A stretch of 64,000 bases of DNA from Rhodoblastus acidophilus. Its GTDB lineage: Bacteria; Pseudomonadota; Alphaproteobacteria; Rhizobiales; Beijerinckiaceae. Below the pieces are notes generated by a model that had not been told where the DNA came from, made no database searches, and worked only from the letters and a program-made list of their open reading frames with translations. Of this stretch, positions 17,892 through 26,787 are shown piece by piece; positions within the stretch are counted from its first letter, which is position 1; every line of letters begins with the position of its first letter. Location of the stretch: contig NZ_JAOQNX010000014.1 of NCBI RefSeq assembly GCF_025961575.1, positions 1 through 64,000 of the forward strand, read 5' to 3'. The translations under genes and the position numbers were made by a program.

Positions 17892-20174
17892 TCAGTCCTT
17901 CGGCGAGACGGGCGCGCCGAGCTTTTTCGCCGGCGCCTCGATCACTGGCGCGGCGCTCGCCTCGACCGCGCGCGGCGCCGGCGTTGCGAGAATCTGCTCG
18001 AGCACGCCGATGCGACGCGCCGTCTCCGGATGCGGCACCCCCGCCGCGGCGACGACCGCCCGGACTTCGCCGAGCACGGTCTTGCGGCTGGCGGCGTCGG
18101 GCGCCATGACCAGAAGGCTGCGCAGCGCATGCTCGGGATCGAGCTGCAGCGCAAAGAACTGGTGGCGCACCTTGGCTTTCAAATCCGCCTCGGTCATGTC
18201 GGCGCGTTTGGACGCGATCCGGCCCAGGGCGAATGCGGAGCGCTCGTCCAGGCTGCGCTCCGCCGCCAGCACGAACATCACCGCGCGCAGCATGGCCTCG
18301 AACGGGCCGCCCTTGTCGATGTCGGCGCGATAGCGCGCCATGGTCTGCGCGATCGCCTCGCGCTCCCCAGGGGTTTTCGCGCGTTGCGGGCGAACATTGT
18401 CGTCGGAGACGCCGACCATGGCCTGCACCAGCGGCGAGCCATAGATGGCGTAGAACAATTTCTCCTCGAACTGGTCGCGCGTGTCGCGAAACCCGTCCCA
18501 AAAGGCGGTGATCGCCTGCGCCGCCTGCTCCTGCATGAGCAGGAAGGGATTGTCGGGCGCCGCGGGCGCGCGCGCCGCGCGCACGCGTTCGGCCGCGCCA
18601 GCGACTTGCGCCATCCACGGCTTGTCCGAGGCGAACAGCGTATATTGCGCGCGCACCGGATTCATGGCGCGCATGGCCGCGGCCGCCTGCTCGCTCGCCA
18701 GGGAGCGGATCAGCGGCTGCAACACCGCCTTGTACATGGCGCGATTGATTTCAGACACCCGCTCCACCGCGGCGAAGGCGCGGTCATCCTCGGCGCTGTT
18801 GCGGCCGAAGGCGCGTATGTCGTCGAGCGTGCGCGTCTCGAAGCGGGCCAGGAATTCGCTGTCCACCAGATCGGCGCCCGCCTCCCCCTCCTGCTTGGGC
18901 GTGACCACCATTTCATAGAGACCGGGCGGCAGCACGTCGATGATGTCCATGGTCTGCATGAACGCCTGATGCTCGCGCAGCGCCACTTTGGGCGAGACGA
19001 AAATGGCGAGATGGCCGACTTTGGGATCAATGCAATAAACGATCACCTTGCCCTGCGCGCGGATGTCGTCCACGGACTCGTAGATGTCGAGAATCCAGCC
19101 CAAAGTCTGCTGCGGCGGGCTGATGTTGTCGCCGAGCGAGGTGAAGACGATGATCGGCGAGGTGACGTTGCGAATGTCGAAACGCCGGCCGTCCTCGGTG
19201 GCGATTTCGCCGCGCGCCAGCTTGTCGCCGATAAAATGCTTGTCGACGAGATATTGAATCTCGGCGCCGTTCATCAGGATGAAATCGCCCCACCATTTCT
19301 CGAAGCCGAGAAAGCGCGGGCCCTCCGTGTCGACATTCTTGTAGACGTTGTAGAGCTTGCCGAACAACGTGTTGGCGGGATTGAGATTGTCGAAATTCGA
19401 GATCAGATAGGCGCCGTCGAACTTGCCGTGTCCCAAATCGCTGGTCAATTCGGTGAGCCAGGAGCCGCCGAACAGGCCGCCGGCGTAGCGCATCGGATTC
19501 TTGCCATGCACGCCCTGCCAATAGGAGATCGGCGAACCCGGCATCAGGACGGGACCGAACAGGTCGGGCCGCAGCATGGCCACCATCAGCGTCTGGTAGC
19601 CGGCCTGGCAATTGCCGACGGCGAGCGGACGCGGGCTGTTGGGATGTAGCTCGGCGATGCGCTCGAAAAACGCCACCTGGCCCTCGACCACGTCGAAAAA
19701 CGTCTGGTCCGGTTCGGGCTCGGCGGAAAAGCCGATGAAATAGACGGGGTGTCCGGCGGCGAAGGCGTCGCCGATCTCGCTGGCGGCGTGAAAGCCGCCG
19801 ATGCCGGGCCCCTGCCCCGCGCGCGGATCGACGATGACGACGGGACGCTTGGCGGGATCGATTTTCGCGTCCGCCGGCGGGATCACCCGCGACAGCGCGT
19901 AATTGATCGGCTTGCGCAATGCGGCGCCGCTCATCAGGATTTCATGGTCGAAGGTCAGCACCGTCGCCAGGGGACGGCTGGTCATTTGCGCCTGCTCGTC
20001 GCCTCTTTGGCGCAGCACATCCATCAACAGCGCCGAGCGCTGCAGCGCGTCGACGACATAGGGTTGCAGCGACGAAAAGAACCGCGTGGGATCCTCGAAT
20101 TTGGGCGCGAATGTGAAGGCGGAAAACGGGTCCGCCGCCTTGTCGGACGGCGCGGCTTGAGATGAATCTGTCAT
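17892..20174 (-). CDS. DUF3141 protein, PhaC-like alpha/beta hydrolase
   Basis: 760 residues of the DUF3141 family. The N-terminal half looks like polyhydroxyalkanoate synthase: a lipase-box-like GNCQAG with a Cys nucleophile, a plausible Asp in FTSLGDNISPP and a His in PKVGHLAIF. The C-terminal 300 residues are helical and without a known fold. Similarity to PhaC suggests acyl-CoA or polyester chemistry, but activity has not been assigned in this family to my knowledge. It leads the minus-strand block with the proton ATPase and phosphotransacylase, and this grouping recurs in Proteobacteria that store PHB (recollection, not checked). Confidence 0.78.
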   Translation of the reverse strand: MTDSSQAAPSDKAADPFSAFTFAPKFEDPTRFFSSLQPYVVDALQRSALLMDVLRQRGDEQAQMTSRPLATVLTFDHEILMSGAALRKPINYALSRVIPPADAKIDPAKRPVVIVDPRAGQGPGIGGFHAASEIGDAFAAGHPVYFIGFSAEPEPDQTFFDVVEGQVAFFERIAELHPNSPRPLAVGNCQAGYQTLMVAMLRPDLFGPVLMPGSPISYWQGVHGKNPMRYAGGLFGGSWLTELTSDLGHGKFDGAYLISNFDNLNPANTLFGKLYNVYKNVDTEGPRFLGFEKWWGDFILMNGAEIQYLVDKHFIGDKLARGEIATEDGRRFDIRNVTSPIIVFTSLGDNISPPQQTLGWILDIYESVDDIRAQGKVIVYCIDPKVGHLAIFVSPKVALREHQAFMQTMDIIDVLPPGLYEMVVTPKQEGEAGADLVDSEFLARFETRTLDDIRAFGRNSAEDDRAFAAVERVSEINRAMYKAVLQPLIRSLASEQAAAAMRAMNPVRAQYTLFASDKPWMAQVAGAAERVRAARAPAAPDNPFLLMQEQAAQAITAFWDGFRDTRDQFEEKLFYAIYGSPLVQAMVGVSDDNVRPQRAKTPGEREAIAQTMARYRADIDKGGPFEAMLRAVMFVLAAERSLDERSAFALGRIASKRADMTEADLKAKVRHQFFALQLDPEHALRSLLVMAPDAASRKTVLGEVRAVVAAAGVPHPETARRIGVLEQILATPAPRAVEASAAPVIEAPAKKLGAPVSPKD

Positions 20175-20469
20175 GGCGCAACTCCGAGGCGCTCAAGAAC
20201 CTTAAGGTTGGGCTGACGATACGGCGCGCGGAAAAAGGCGACAATGAGGATTGCGGCAATTACGCTGCGGAACATGCTCAATCTGGGCGGGGCCGCGCAT
20301 GGATGCGTAGCGCGGTCCGAGCGCTGTGGCGGCCTTGCGCGCCGACAGTGAGTCGCGTTTTTGAGGGTTCCGGCGGGGGAGCGCGTCCGCCTGTTCTTTT
20401 AACGCGTCGACGTGCGCCGGCGCGTCGATGTGTGTGGCGCCATCAGGGATGACGCGCCGAAACGCCCGA
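20175..20469. other. Gap between the energy block and the vnf cofactor operon
   Basis: About 295 bases, with genes on both sides reading leftwards, so it holds the 3' end of the cofactor operon and the promoter of the DUF3141 gene. Two similar segments built around GCGTCGACGTGCGCCGGC and GCGTCGATGTG lie at about 20403-20432. I see no hairpin with a convincing T-run. Confidence 0.4.
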
Positions 20470-20820
20470 TCAGGACGGTTTGGCGCAGGAGCAGGAGCCC
20501 GCCGGTTTTGACGCGCAACCGGCGGCCTGCTCTTCGGTCGGCAGCGTCAGCGCGAAATTGAAGCCGAGATTGTCCGGGTCGTCGGAATAATCCACGGTGG
20601 CGCCAGCCAGAATGGTCGCCGACTCCTGGTCGATGAAGACGCGGACGTCGCGAATTTCGACCACGGTGTCGTTGGGCGCCGGGTCCGGCTCGATATGCAT
20701 GGAATATTTCGGGCCGGAGCATCCGGCTTCCGCCGTGATGCGCACGCCCTGCCCCTGCCTGCCATTGGCGAGCAGCGAGGCCTCGATCGCCGAAATGGCG
20801 GGGCGGGTGAGGATCAGCAT
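20470..20820 (-). CDS. IscA/HesB-type Fe-S carrier of the nif type
   Basis: 116 residues of the A-type carrier family with Cys34 in GCSGPKY and C-terminal cysteines at about 102, 110 and 112. The C-terminal tail carries extra cysteines (GSCSC) compared with housekeeping IscA. A-type carriers hold Fe-S clusters for delivery to apo-proteins. As last gene of the vnfE-to-iscA operon it probably supplies clusters to NifB, VnfEN or nitrogenase itself. In many nif clusters the equivalent gene sits beside nifB-fdxN, as here. Confidence 0.85.
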   Translation of the reverse strand: MLILTRPAISAIEASLLANGRQGQGVRITAEAGCSGPKYSMHIEPDPAPNDTVVEIRDVRVFIDQESATILAGATVDYSDDPDNLGFNFALTLPTEEQAAGCASKPAGSCSCAKPS

Positions 20821-20949
20821 GGTCTCTCTCCTGTCGGGAGGGCGCCCTGTGCAAGGCGCCCGGTTGTCTGCGTCGCCGGAGCCCTCGCCCGGAGGCGCCC
20901 GCGCGGCGGGCGCCTCGATGCGCGAGGAGCGGCGTCCTAGGCCCTGGCC

Positions 20950-21138
20950 TCACGCCTTGACGATGGTCTTTTCGACCGGGCAGACGCCGATGCAGCGCGG
21001 CTCCTCGCCCTCGCATTCCGTGCATTTGGCGGCGGCGATGGCGAAGCCGTCGCCCTTCATGGCGATGGCGGCGTTGGGGCATTCGAATTCACAGGCGCCG
21101 CAGGCGGAGCACTGGGAAGCGACAATCTTGTAGGCCAT
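20950..21138 (-). CDS. fdxN: 2[4Fe-4S] ferredoxin, FdxN type
   Basis: 62 residues with two cluster motifs. The first is CxxCxxCxxxCP (Cys10, 13, 16, 20). The second is CxxC-x6-CxxxCP (Cys39, 42, 49, 53), with the longer spacing characteristic of Alvin/FdxN-type ferredoxins. Such ferredoxins give electrons for nitrogenase or for NifB cofactor synthesis. The gene begins 25 bases after nifB ends, the usual nifB-fdxN order in alphaproteobacteria. An AGGAG site precedes the ATG. Confidence 0.92.
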   Translation of the reverse strand: MAYKIVASQCSACGACEFECPNAAIAMKGDGFAIAAAKCTECEGEEPRCIGVCPVEKTIVKA

Positions 21139-21162
21139 TTTTCTCTCCTTCGGTTTTAAGCT

Positions 21163-22584
21163 TTACGCATCGGCCGGCGCATCGGCGCAACGCTTGGCGT
21201 AAAGCGCGGCGATGGAGGGCTCGATGAACTCGTGGGCGTAATCGTCGATCGGCTCGATGCCGGCGGCCGCGAGTTCGCCCCACGGGCAGCCGCCGATCTT
21301 GGCGCACAGCATGGCGTCGCAATCGCGGATCAGGGCGACGATGCGCGACAGCGAGGAGTCCTCGCCCAGCCCGCCCTGGCAATACTGGTCGTCGATTTTC
21401 CGCGCGCCCAGAAAGGACACGCCGAGCGCGTCGGCGCGATAGATCAGGAATTCCTTCGCATGACCAAAATGCTGGTTGATGAGATTGTCGCCCTTGGTGG
21501 CGACGGCGACGGTCAGCACGCGACTGGGCTTGGTCTCCATGGGCTTGACCTCCATGCGGGCGAAGGCGGCGAGTTCGCGCTTGGCCTCGATCTGCCGGCG
21601 ATAGGCCTCGCGCCGGGCGAAGTCGATTTCAATCGTCTCCGGCAGCTTGTCCAGCGTGAACTCCTGGCCGCGATCCTCGCCGAGCATGCCGACCGCATCG
21701 GCGCGGCACTGGCGGCAATGGCGCATCAGTTTTGTTCCGCCCTCGCAGGCGTCCTGCACTTTTTTAAGCTCTTCGGCGGTCGGCCCGCGCTGGCCGGTCA
21801 GGCCGAAATGCGTGCCATGGGCGGCGTCGGAAATCAGCGGCATGACATTGTGCAAGAAGGCGCCGCGTTTTTTCACCTCGCGGTTGACCTCAATCAGATG
21901 TTCGTCGTTGACGCCGGGGATGAGAACCGAATTCACCTTCACCAGCACGCCGCGCGCCACCAGCATGTCGAGGCCGAGCATCTGGCGCTCGTGCAGAATG
22001 CGCGCCGCCTCTAGGCCCTCGTAGCGTTTGTGCTGATGGAAAATCCAGGGATAGATTTTCGCGCCGATCTCGGGATCGATCATGTTGATGGTGATGGTGA
22101 CATGATCGATGTTCATGGCGACGATTTCGTCGACATGGTCGGGCAGCGCCAGGCCATTGGTGGAGAGGCACAGTTTGATGTCCGGCAGCTCCTTCACCAC
22201 GGCGTCAAAAGTCGCCTTGGTCTTCTTCCAGTCGTAGAGCGCATCGCCCGGCCCGGCTATGCCGAGCACAGAAAGCTGCGGCACGCTCGCCGCCACCGCC
22301 AAAACCTTTCGCACGCCCTGCTCGGGGGTCAGCCGCTCCGACACCACGCCCGGCCGGCTCTCATTGGCGCAATCATATTTGCGGTTGCAATAATTGCACT
22401 GGATGTTGCAGGCGGGCGCGACCGCGACATGCATGCGGGCGAAATAATGATGCGCCTCCTCCGAATAGCACGGATGGTTCTTGACCTTGGCCCAGACCTC
22501 CGGCGCCATATCTTCCGGCGCGGCGGCGGACCCGCAGGCGGAGGCCGAGCATCCGCCCGAGGCGGTCAGATTGGGCGACATCAT
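21163..22584 (-). CDS. nifB: NifB, FeMo/FeV cofactor precursor (NifB-co) synthase
   Basis: 473 residues. The radical-SAM motif CNIQCNYC (Cys59, 63, 66) is followed by the NifB core; the C-terminal 120 residues form a NifX-like cofactor-binding domain (TVAVATKGDNLINQHFGHAKEF). NifB fuses [4Fe-4S] units and inserts the carbide to make the 8Fe core shared by all nitrogenases, so it is needed for FeV-co. The first codon is the ATG at 22584; its ribosome binding site overlaps the stop of the NifA-like gene, giving tight translational coupling. Being inside the vnf operon, it may be the copy dedicated to V-nitrogenase. Confidence 0.95.
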   Translation of the reverse strand: MMSPNLTASGGCSASACGSAAAPEDMAPEVWAKVKNHPCYSEEAHHYFARMHVAVAPACNIQCNYCNRKYDCANESRPGVVSERLTPEQGVRKVLAVAASVPQLSVLGIAGPGDALYDWKKTKATFDAVVKELPDIKLCLSTNGLALPDHVDEIVAMNIDHVTITINMIDPEIGAKIYPWIFHQHKRYEGLEAARILHERQMLGLDMLVARGVLVKVNSVLIPGVNDEHLIEVNREVKKRGAFLHNVMPLISDAAHGTHFGLTGQRGPTAEELKKVQDACEGGTKLMRHCRQCRADAVGMLGEDRGQEFTLDKLPETIEIDFARREAYRRQIEAKRELAAFARMEVKPMETKPSRVLTVAVATKGDNLINQHFGHAKEFLIYRADALGVSFLGARKIDDQYCQGGLGEDSSLSRIVALIRDCDAMLCAKIGGCPWGELAAAGIEPIDDYAHEFIEPSIAALYAKRCADAPADA

Positions 22585-22594
22585 TGTTCTCTCC

Positions 22595-23869
22595 TCACGA
22601 AGCCGTCCCCTGCGCCCGGCGGGCGCGACGCAGGCGAGCGGAAAAGCAGCGGCCCTGGCGGCAGGCGAAATCGCTTTCGCAAATCTCGGCGCCGGTGGTC
22701 AGCGCCGCCGCGCCGCGCACGCAATTTTCGAGTTCACGGATGTTGCCGGGATAGCCGCACGCGCCGATCATGGTTTTCGAACGCGGGTTGAAGCGCAAAG
22801 CGCGGCCGTTCTCGGCGTTGAACCGCGCCAGGAACAGATCGGCCAAAGCCGGAATGTCCTCGCGCCTTTCGCGCAAGGCCGGCAGGCGCACGGGCGCGGC
22901 GCACAGCCGATAATAGAGATCGGCCCGGAATCTTTTGGCGCGCACCAGAGCTTCGAGGTCGCGATGGGTGGCGGCGATGACGCGGACGTCCACCTGCAAA
23001 GTCCTGACGCCGCCGACGCGCTCGAACGCGCCCTGCGCGATCACGCGCAGCAGCTTCGCCTGAAAGGCTTGGGAAATGTCGCCGATCTCGTCGAGCAGAA
23101 TGGTGCCGCCATCGGCGAGCATGAACCGGCCCTCGCGGCGGCTGTCGGCGCCGGTGAAGGCGCCGCGCTCATGGCCGAACAGCTCGCTCTCCAGCAGGCC
23201 TTCCGGCAGGGCCGCGCAATTCACCTTGATGAAGGGCCTTTTTTCTCGCGGCGAGGCGTCGTGGATGAATTGCGCGACAACCTCCTTGCCGGAGCCGCTC
23301 TCGCCGCGCAGCAAGACCGGGAGGTCGGTCGGCGCCACGCGGCGCGCCTCTTCGAGGGCGGCGCAAAAGGCGGGGCTGTCGCCGATGATCGCCTTCCTAT
23401 CAGGCGCGGCGGCGAGGCCGGCGCCGTCGCGCGCGGCGATCAGCGCGGGGCCGAGCAGATTGGCGACCAGGGCCAGGCGCATCAGATCGCCCTCGCTGAA
23501 GGGGCGCCCGCAGACGCGCGCGACCAGCAGCCCGACATTGGCTTCGCCCATGCGAATGGGCGCGCCCAGCGTCGGCGATTTTTCGTTGCGCAACACGCCG
23601 GCCGCGCCGCGCGCCAAAAATTGCCTCACCCGCGCGGTCATCACGTTGGGCGGCGCGTCGGCGGCGCGCCCGGCGACGCCATGCAACAGCCTTCCCTCGA
23701 CCCGGGCCACTCCGGCGTCTCTGAGGCCGATCTCGCCCAGCAGCGCCATCACCCGCCGCAGCGAGTCCAGCGCGCCGCCCGCCCCCGCCAGCGTCGCGGC
23801 GATCTTTTCGATCACCGCCAGAGCGGGATCGAAAAGATCGCTGACGGCGAGGCGGGCGTGCGCGTTCAT
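22595..23869 (-). CDS. NifA-like sigma-54 activator lacking its DNA-binding domain
   Basis: 424 residues. An N-terminal GAF-like domain (about 1-145) is followed by an AAA+ sigma-54 activator domain with Walker A GESGSGKE, the sigma-54 contact loop GAFTGA and DEIGDISQAFQAKLLRV. After the AAA+ domain comes CESDFACRQGRCFSARL, which matches the Cys-rich linker of oxygen-sensitive alphaproteobacterial NifA. The protein then stops within 12 residues, so the usual helix-turn-helix of about 50 residues is missing. The stop overlaps the nifB ribosome binding site, so the truncation looks fixed rather than a sequencing error. It may activate from solution, form mixed oligomers, or titrate other activators. 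Confidence 0.82.
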   Translation of the reverse strand: MNAHARLAVSDLFDPALAVIEKIAATLAGAGGALDSLRRVMALLGEIGLRDAGVARVEGRLLHGVAGRAADAPPNVMTARVRQFLARGAAGVLRNEKSPTLGAPIRMGEANVGLLVARVCGRPFSEGDLMRLALVANLLGPALIAARDGAGLAAAPDRKAIIGDSPAFCAALEEARRVAPTDLPVLLRGESGSGKEVVAQFIHDASPREKRPFIKVNCAALPEGLLESELFGHERGAFTGADSRREGRFMLADGGTILLDEIGDISQAFQAKLLRVIAQGAFERVGGVRTLQVDVRVIAATHRDLEALVRAKRFRADLYYRLCAAPVRLPALRERREDIPALADLFLARFNAENGRALRFNPRSKTMIGACGYPGNIRELENCVRGAAALTTGAEICESDFACRQGRCFSARLRRARRAQGTAS

Positions 23870-23873
23870 GGGA

Positions 23874-24110
23874 TCACGCCATGACCGGAACGACCATCAA
23901 CGGACGGTCGATGCGCTGCATGATCTTTTTGCGGATTGCGCCGAGGGTCTGGCCGGCCAATCCACAGGTGAGACATTTGCCCGTGAGTTTGACTTCGACG
24001 CGCTGGCCCTTCACCCCCAGAAATTCGATGTCGCCGCCGTCGGACTGGATGCCGGGACGCGCCTCGTCGATGCATTGTGCGATCACGGAGAGAATCTCGT
24101 CGTCAGACAT
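23874..24110 (-). CDS. NifU C-terminal (Nfu) domain protein
   Basis: 78 residues matching the Nfu/NifU C-terminal domain, with the cluster-binding CxxC at Cys46-Cys49 in GKCLTCG and the preceding IQSDGGDIEFLGV. Nfu proteins bind a [4Fe-4S] cluster at a dimer interface and pass it to targets. The ATG at 24108-24110 follows AGGAGG and overlaps the end of the TIM-barrel gene. In this operon it is likely to feed clusters to the cofactor-assembly proteins. Confidence 0.88.
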   Translation of the reverse strand: MSDDEILSVIAQCIDEARPGIQSDGGDIEFLGVKGQRVEVKLTGKCLTCGLAGQTLGAIRKKIMQRIDRPLMVVPVMA

Positions 24111-24948
24111 GGAACGTCCTCCTGTTGCGAAAATCCTGGCGGTAGATCGCCTTGAACCCGCGCACCGAGCGGAACACGAGATCGGTCGGCGACAGTCCGC
24201 TTCGCAGGCGCTGCACCACCGAGCACCAGCCGGTGTAGGAGATCGCGCTGAGGTGGCGGCGCACGTCGGCGTGATCGACTTTTCCGGACGCCCCGAGCGC
24301 GACAAGGCCGGGCTCGTCGATATGGACATGATCGAGCCGCCCGCGCCGCGCCGCAAAATTCTTGTGGCCGGTCTCGCCATTGGCGGCGAAGGCGGCGGTG
24401 GCGACGTGCAGTCCAAGACTTTGGTGGTCCAGCGCATTGGCCAGCATGAACAGCTCCGGCGCCAGCCGGCAGAAATCGCCCTGCTCCGGCGCCAAAGGCG
24501 CGAGGCACAGCACGGTTCCGTGGCCCTCAATGCGCGGCAGCAGTTTTTCCAGGAAGGCGCGGCATTGCCAGAACGCATCCTTGCGCGTCATGTCGCGCGC
24601 CCAGCGCGAGTCGAGGATCAGCGTGCGCCCGCCGAGGTCGCGGCACACCTCCGAGAGATGGACCAGATGGCTGATCGTGTGGTGGCGAATGTCGGCGTCG
24701 CCAAAAATGTCGAGTTCGGGCCGCCCGCCGAGCAGCGCGTGCAGACCGACCACTTGGAGACCGGCGAGCCGCGCCGTCTGGCCATAGGTCGCGACCTCGC
24801 GCGCACAAAAATCCTTGCCGAAATGCGGGCGGCGAAACGTGTGGTCGGGCGCGATCTCGATGCCCTGGACGCCGAAGGCGGCGAGGTCCGGCAGGAAATG
24901 CAGATGGTCGAAGGCCGGAAGGGTCAGGTTGGAAAAGGCGAGGCGCAT
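24103..24948 (-). CDS. Xylose-isomerase-like TIM barrel protein in the vnf operon
   Basis: 281 residues of the sugar phosphate isomerase / AP endonuclease family 2 fold: MRLAFSNLTLPAFDHL at the start, GVQGIEIAPDHTF, a DSRWARDM strand end and HVHIDEPGLVALG with His and Asp/Glu residues expected to bind metal. Members isomerise sugars or act as epimerases or endonucleases, and the substrate cannot be read from sequence. The gene lies between nifX and the Nfu gene with 4-8 base spacings, so it is part of the cofactor operon. A role in making an organic ligand or in carbon supply is possible but unproven. Confidence 0.7.
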   Translation of the reverse strand: MRLAFSNLTLPAFDHLHFLPDLAAFGVQGIEIAPDHTFRRPHFGKDFCAREVATYGQTARLAGLQVVGLHALLGGRPELDIFGDADIRHHTISHLVHLSEVCRDLGGRTLILDSRWARDMTRKDAFWQCRAFLEKLLPRIEGHGTVLCLAPLAPEQGDFCRLAPELFMLANALDHQSLGLHVATAAFAANGETGHKNFAARRGRLDHVHIDEPGLVALGASGKVDHADVRRHLSAISYTGWCSVVQRLRSGLSPTDLVFRSVRGFKAIYRQDFRNRRTFHV

Positions 24949-24952
24949 GGCG

Positions 24953-25429
24953 TCAGTCCAGTTCTTCGACGGAGGCGATGAGCTTGCGGCTCTCGGCTTT
25001 GTTTTCGGGCGCCGCGGACGCGCTGGAGGCCTCGGCCTTCTTCTTCGCCTTGTCCACCCAGGGCAGGCCGCCATAGACCAGCGCCAGGCTCACCTCGTTG
25101 AGCAGATCGACGATGTCGTGGCCCTCGTCGACGACAATGGGCTGGATGCCGGCCTTCATCAGCCGGCGCACCGAATTGGCGCCGATCGAGGCGGCATAGA
25201 CGGCCGCGCAGCCGTCGACGAATTCCAGCTTGGGAATGACCTTGTCCTGCACGGTCTCGGTCATGCCGGCGCGCCCGGCCTCGCCGACCTGCTCGGCCTT
25301 GACGAATTCCATGACGCCGACCAGATCGGCGCGGCCCGGCGACACGTCATAGATGACGAGGCGCTCGGCCCCGCCAAAATGCATGTCGACCTTTTCCTGG
25401 TCTGTGGAGGCGAAGGCGATTTTCAGCAT
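24953..25429 (-). CDS. vnfX: NifX/VnfX family cofactor carrier
   Basis: 158 residues. The N-terminal 105 form a dinitrogenase iron-molybdenum cofactor binding domain (MLKIAFASTDQEKVDMHFGG, VIYDVSPGRADLVG). A Lys/Ala/Glu-rich tail of about 50 residues follows. NifX and VnfX bind NifB-co and later cofactor intermediates and pass them between NifB, NifEN and apo-nitrogenase. The ATG overlaps the stop of vnfN, giving the classic E-N-X order. The charged tail is longer than in simple NifX. Confidence 0.85.
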   Translation of the reverse strand: MLKIAFASTDQEKVDMHFGGAERLVIYDVSPGRADLVGVMEFVKAEQVGEAGRAGMTETVQDKVIPKLEFVDGCAAVYAASIGANSVRRLMKAGIQPIVVDEGHDIVDLLNEVSLALVYGGLPWVDKAKKKAEASSASAAPENKAESRKLIASVEELD

Positions 25430-26778
25430 GACGCCGCCGTCCGTTTGTAGAGGGACACGTAGGGTCTCAGCTCCTGGTAATGCGCGGCGAGGAGGTTGGC
25501 GGCGCAAAAGATCAGCCGGCGCGTCCCGCCATAGCCGATCCAGGCGTCGGCATGGGCGCCGTAGCTGTCGTAGATCGGAAATCCCGCGCGCAAGAACGCC
25601 GCGCCGGTGCGGCGCGCGACTTCGGCGCCGTGCGAGTTGGTGACGATCAGGTCGGCCTCGCGGTCGCGCGCCAGAATCTCGAAATCCTCGAGATCGCCGA
25701 CCACCACATCCTCGATGGGCAGATCGGCGAGCCGGCACGCGCGCGCCGACGCGACGGCGGCGACGATTTTCGCGCCCATGCCGTGGAAAAAATCGACCAG
25801 AGCGGCGAGAAGATCGCTGTCGCCGGCGACGCCCAGTTTCGCGCCGCCGAACTGGAACTGGCAGTCGACCATGGCGTCGGTGAGCTGCGCCCGCTTGCGC
25901 GCAAATTTTTCAGGCACGGCGCGCCCGGAAATTTCCGAGAGCACCTGGGTGAAGGCGTCGGAGGCCTGCAAGCCGATCAACTGGTCGAAGCGAAAATCCG
26001 GCGTTCCCGTCTGCGCCTGAAGCGCGTCGGCGGCGCGGCTCATCGAGCGGCCGATCACCAGCGTGGCGGCTGAATCCGCCATGCTCTCGATCTCCTCGCG
26101 GCTGACGCCGCCATAGGTGAGGGTCGAAAACCCCTGGTCGATGAGATGGCCGTCGAGGGACGCGCCGATGTCGGGCAGCAGGATCGGCGTGAGGCCAAAC
26201 GCCTCGATCCAGGCGCGCAATTCCTCCAAATCGCCGGGGCTCAAGGCGGAGGAGGCGAGCACGTTGACTTGGCGCGGATTTTTCCGGCTTGTGGGACGGT
26301 GCGGGACCAGGGTGCGGACGATGGCCTCGACCGCCGCGGCAAAGCCGGTTTCCAGGCAGCCCAGCGTGTCGCTGGCGCTGACCGGCACGACCGCGACATG
26401 ACGGAACTCCGGATGTTTTGTGCGGAATTCCTTCACCGTGCGCGGCACGTCGGCGCCCTGCATTTCCGACAGGCCGGTGGTGACCAGCCCGATCACTTTC
26501 GGCTTGTTCTTCGCGCAAATGGTCGCCAGCGCCTCGACCACATTGTCGTCGGCGCCGAGCACCGTCGTGGTCTGGTCCATCGCCGTGGTCTGCAAGGCGA
26601 TAGGCTCATTGAAATGGCGCATGAAGTAGAGCTTGTTGAACGAGGTGCAGCCGCGCGCGCCATGTTCGAGCGGCATGCAATCGGCGATGCCGAGAAAGGC
26701 CAGCGACGCCCCGATCGGCTGGCTCGCCTTCAACGGATTGACGCTGAGCGGTTTGGTGGGGGTGAGGACTTCAGCCAT
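25423..26778 (-). CDS. vnfN: VnfN, FeV-co scaffold subunit
   Basis: 451 residues of the NifN/VnfN group of the nitrogenase component 1 superfamily. It shows the N-terminal PLKASQPIGASLAFLGI typical of NifN, the cluster-ligand region MPLEHGARGCTSFNKLYF and VTTGLSEMQGADV. With VnfE it forms the scaffold on which NifB-co gains vanadium and homocitrate. It starts 9 bases after vnfE and overlaps vnfX. NifN and VnfN are hard to separate by eye; the assignment follows the neighbouring vnfHDGK genes. Confidence 0.88.
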   Translation of the reverse strand: MAEVLTPTKPLSVNPLKASQPIGASLAFLGIADCMPLEHGARGCTSFNKLYFMRHFNEPIALQTTAMDQTTTVLGADDNVVEALATICAKNKPKVIGLVTTGLSEMQGADVPRTVKEFRTKHPEFRHVAVVPVSASDTLGCLETGFAAAVEAIVRTLVPHRPTSRKNPRQVNVLASSALSPGDLEELRAWIEAFGLTPILLPDIGASLDGHLIDQGFSTLTYGGVSREEIESMADSAATLVIGRSMSRAADALQAQTGTPDFRFDQLIGLQASDAFTQVLSEISGRAVPEKFARKRAQLTDAMVDCQFQFGGAKLGVAGDSDLLAALVDFFHGMGAKIVAAVASARACRLADLPIEDVVVGDLEDFEILARDREADLIVTNSHGAEVARRTGAAFLRAGFPIYDSYGAHADAWIGYGGTRRLIFCAANLLAAHYQELRPYVSLYKRTAASC

Positions 26779-26787
26779 TTTTGCCCC

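Noticed and set aside
10087-19649. Long plus-strand open frames opposite cti, ackA, the ATPase and the DUF3141 gene
   Set aside because: They have no domains and are Arg/Asp/His-rich shadow frames produced by high GC at third codon positions.
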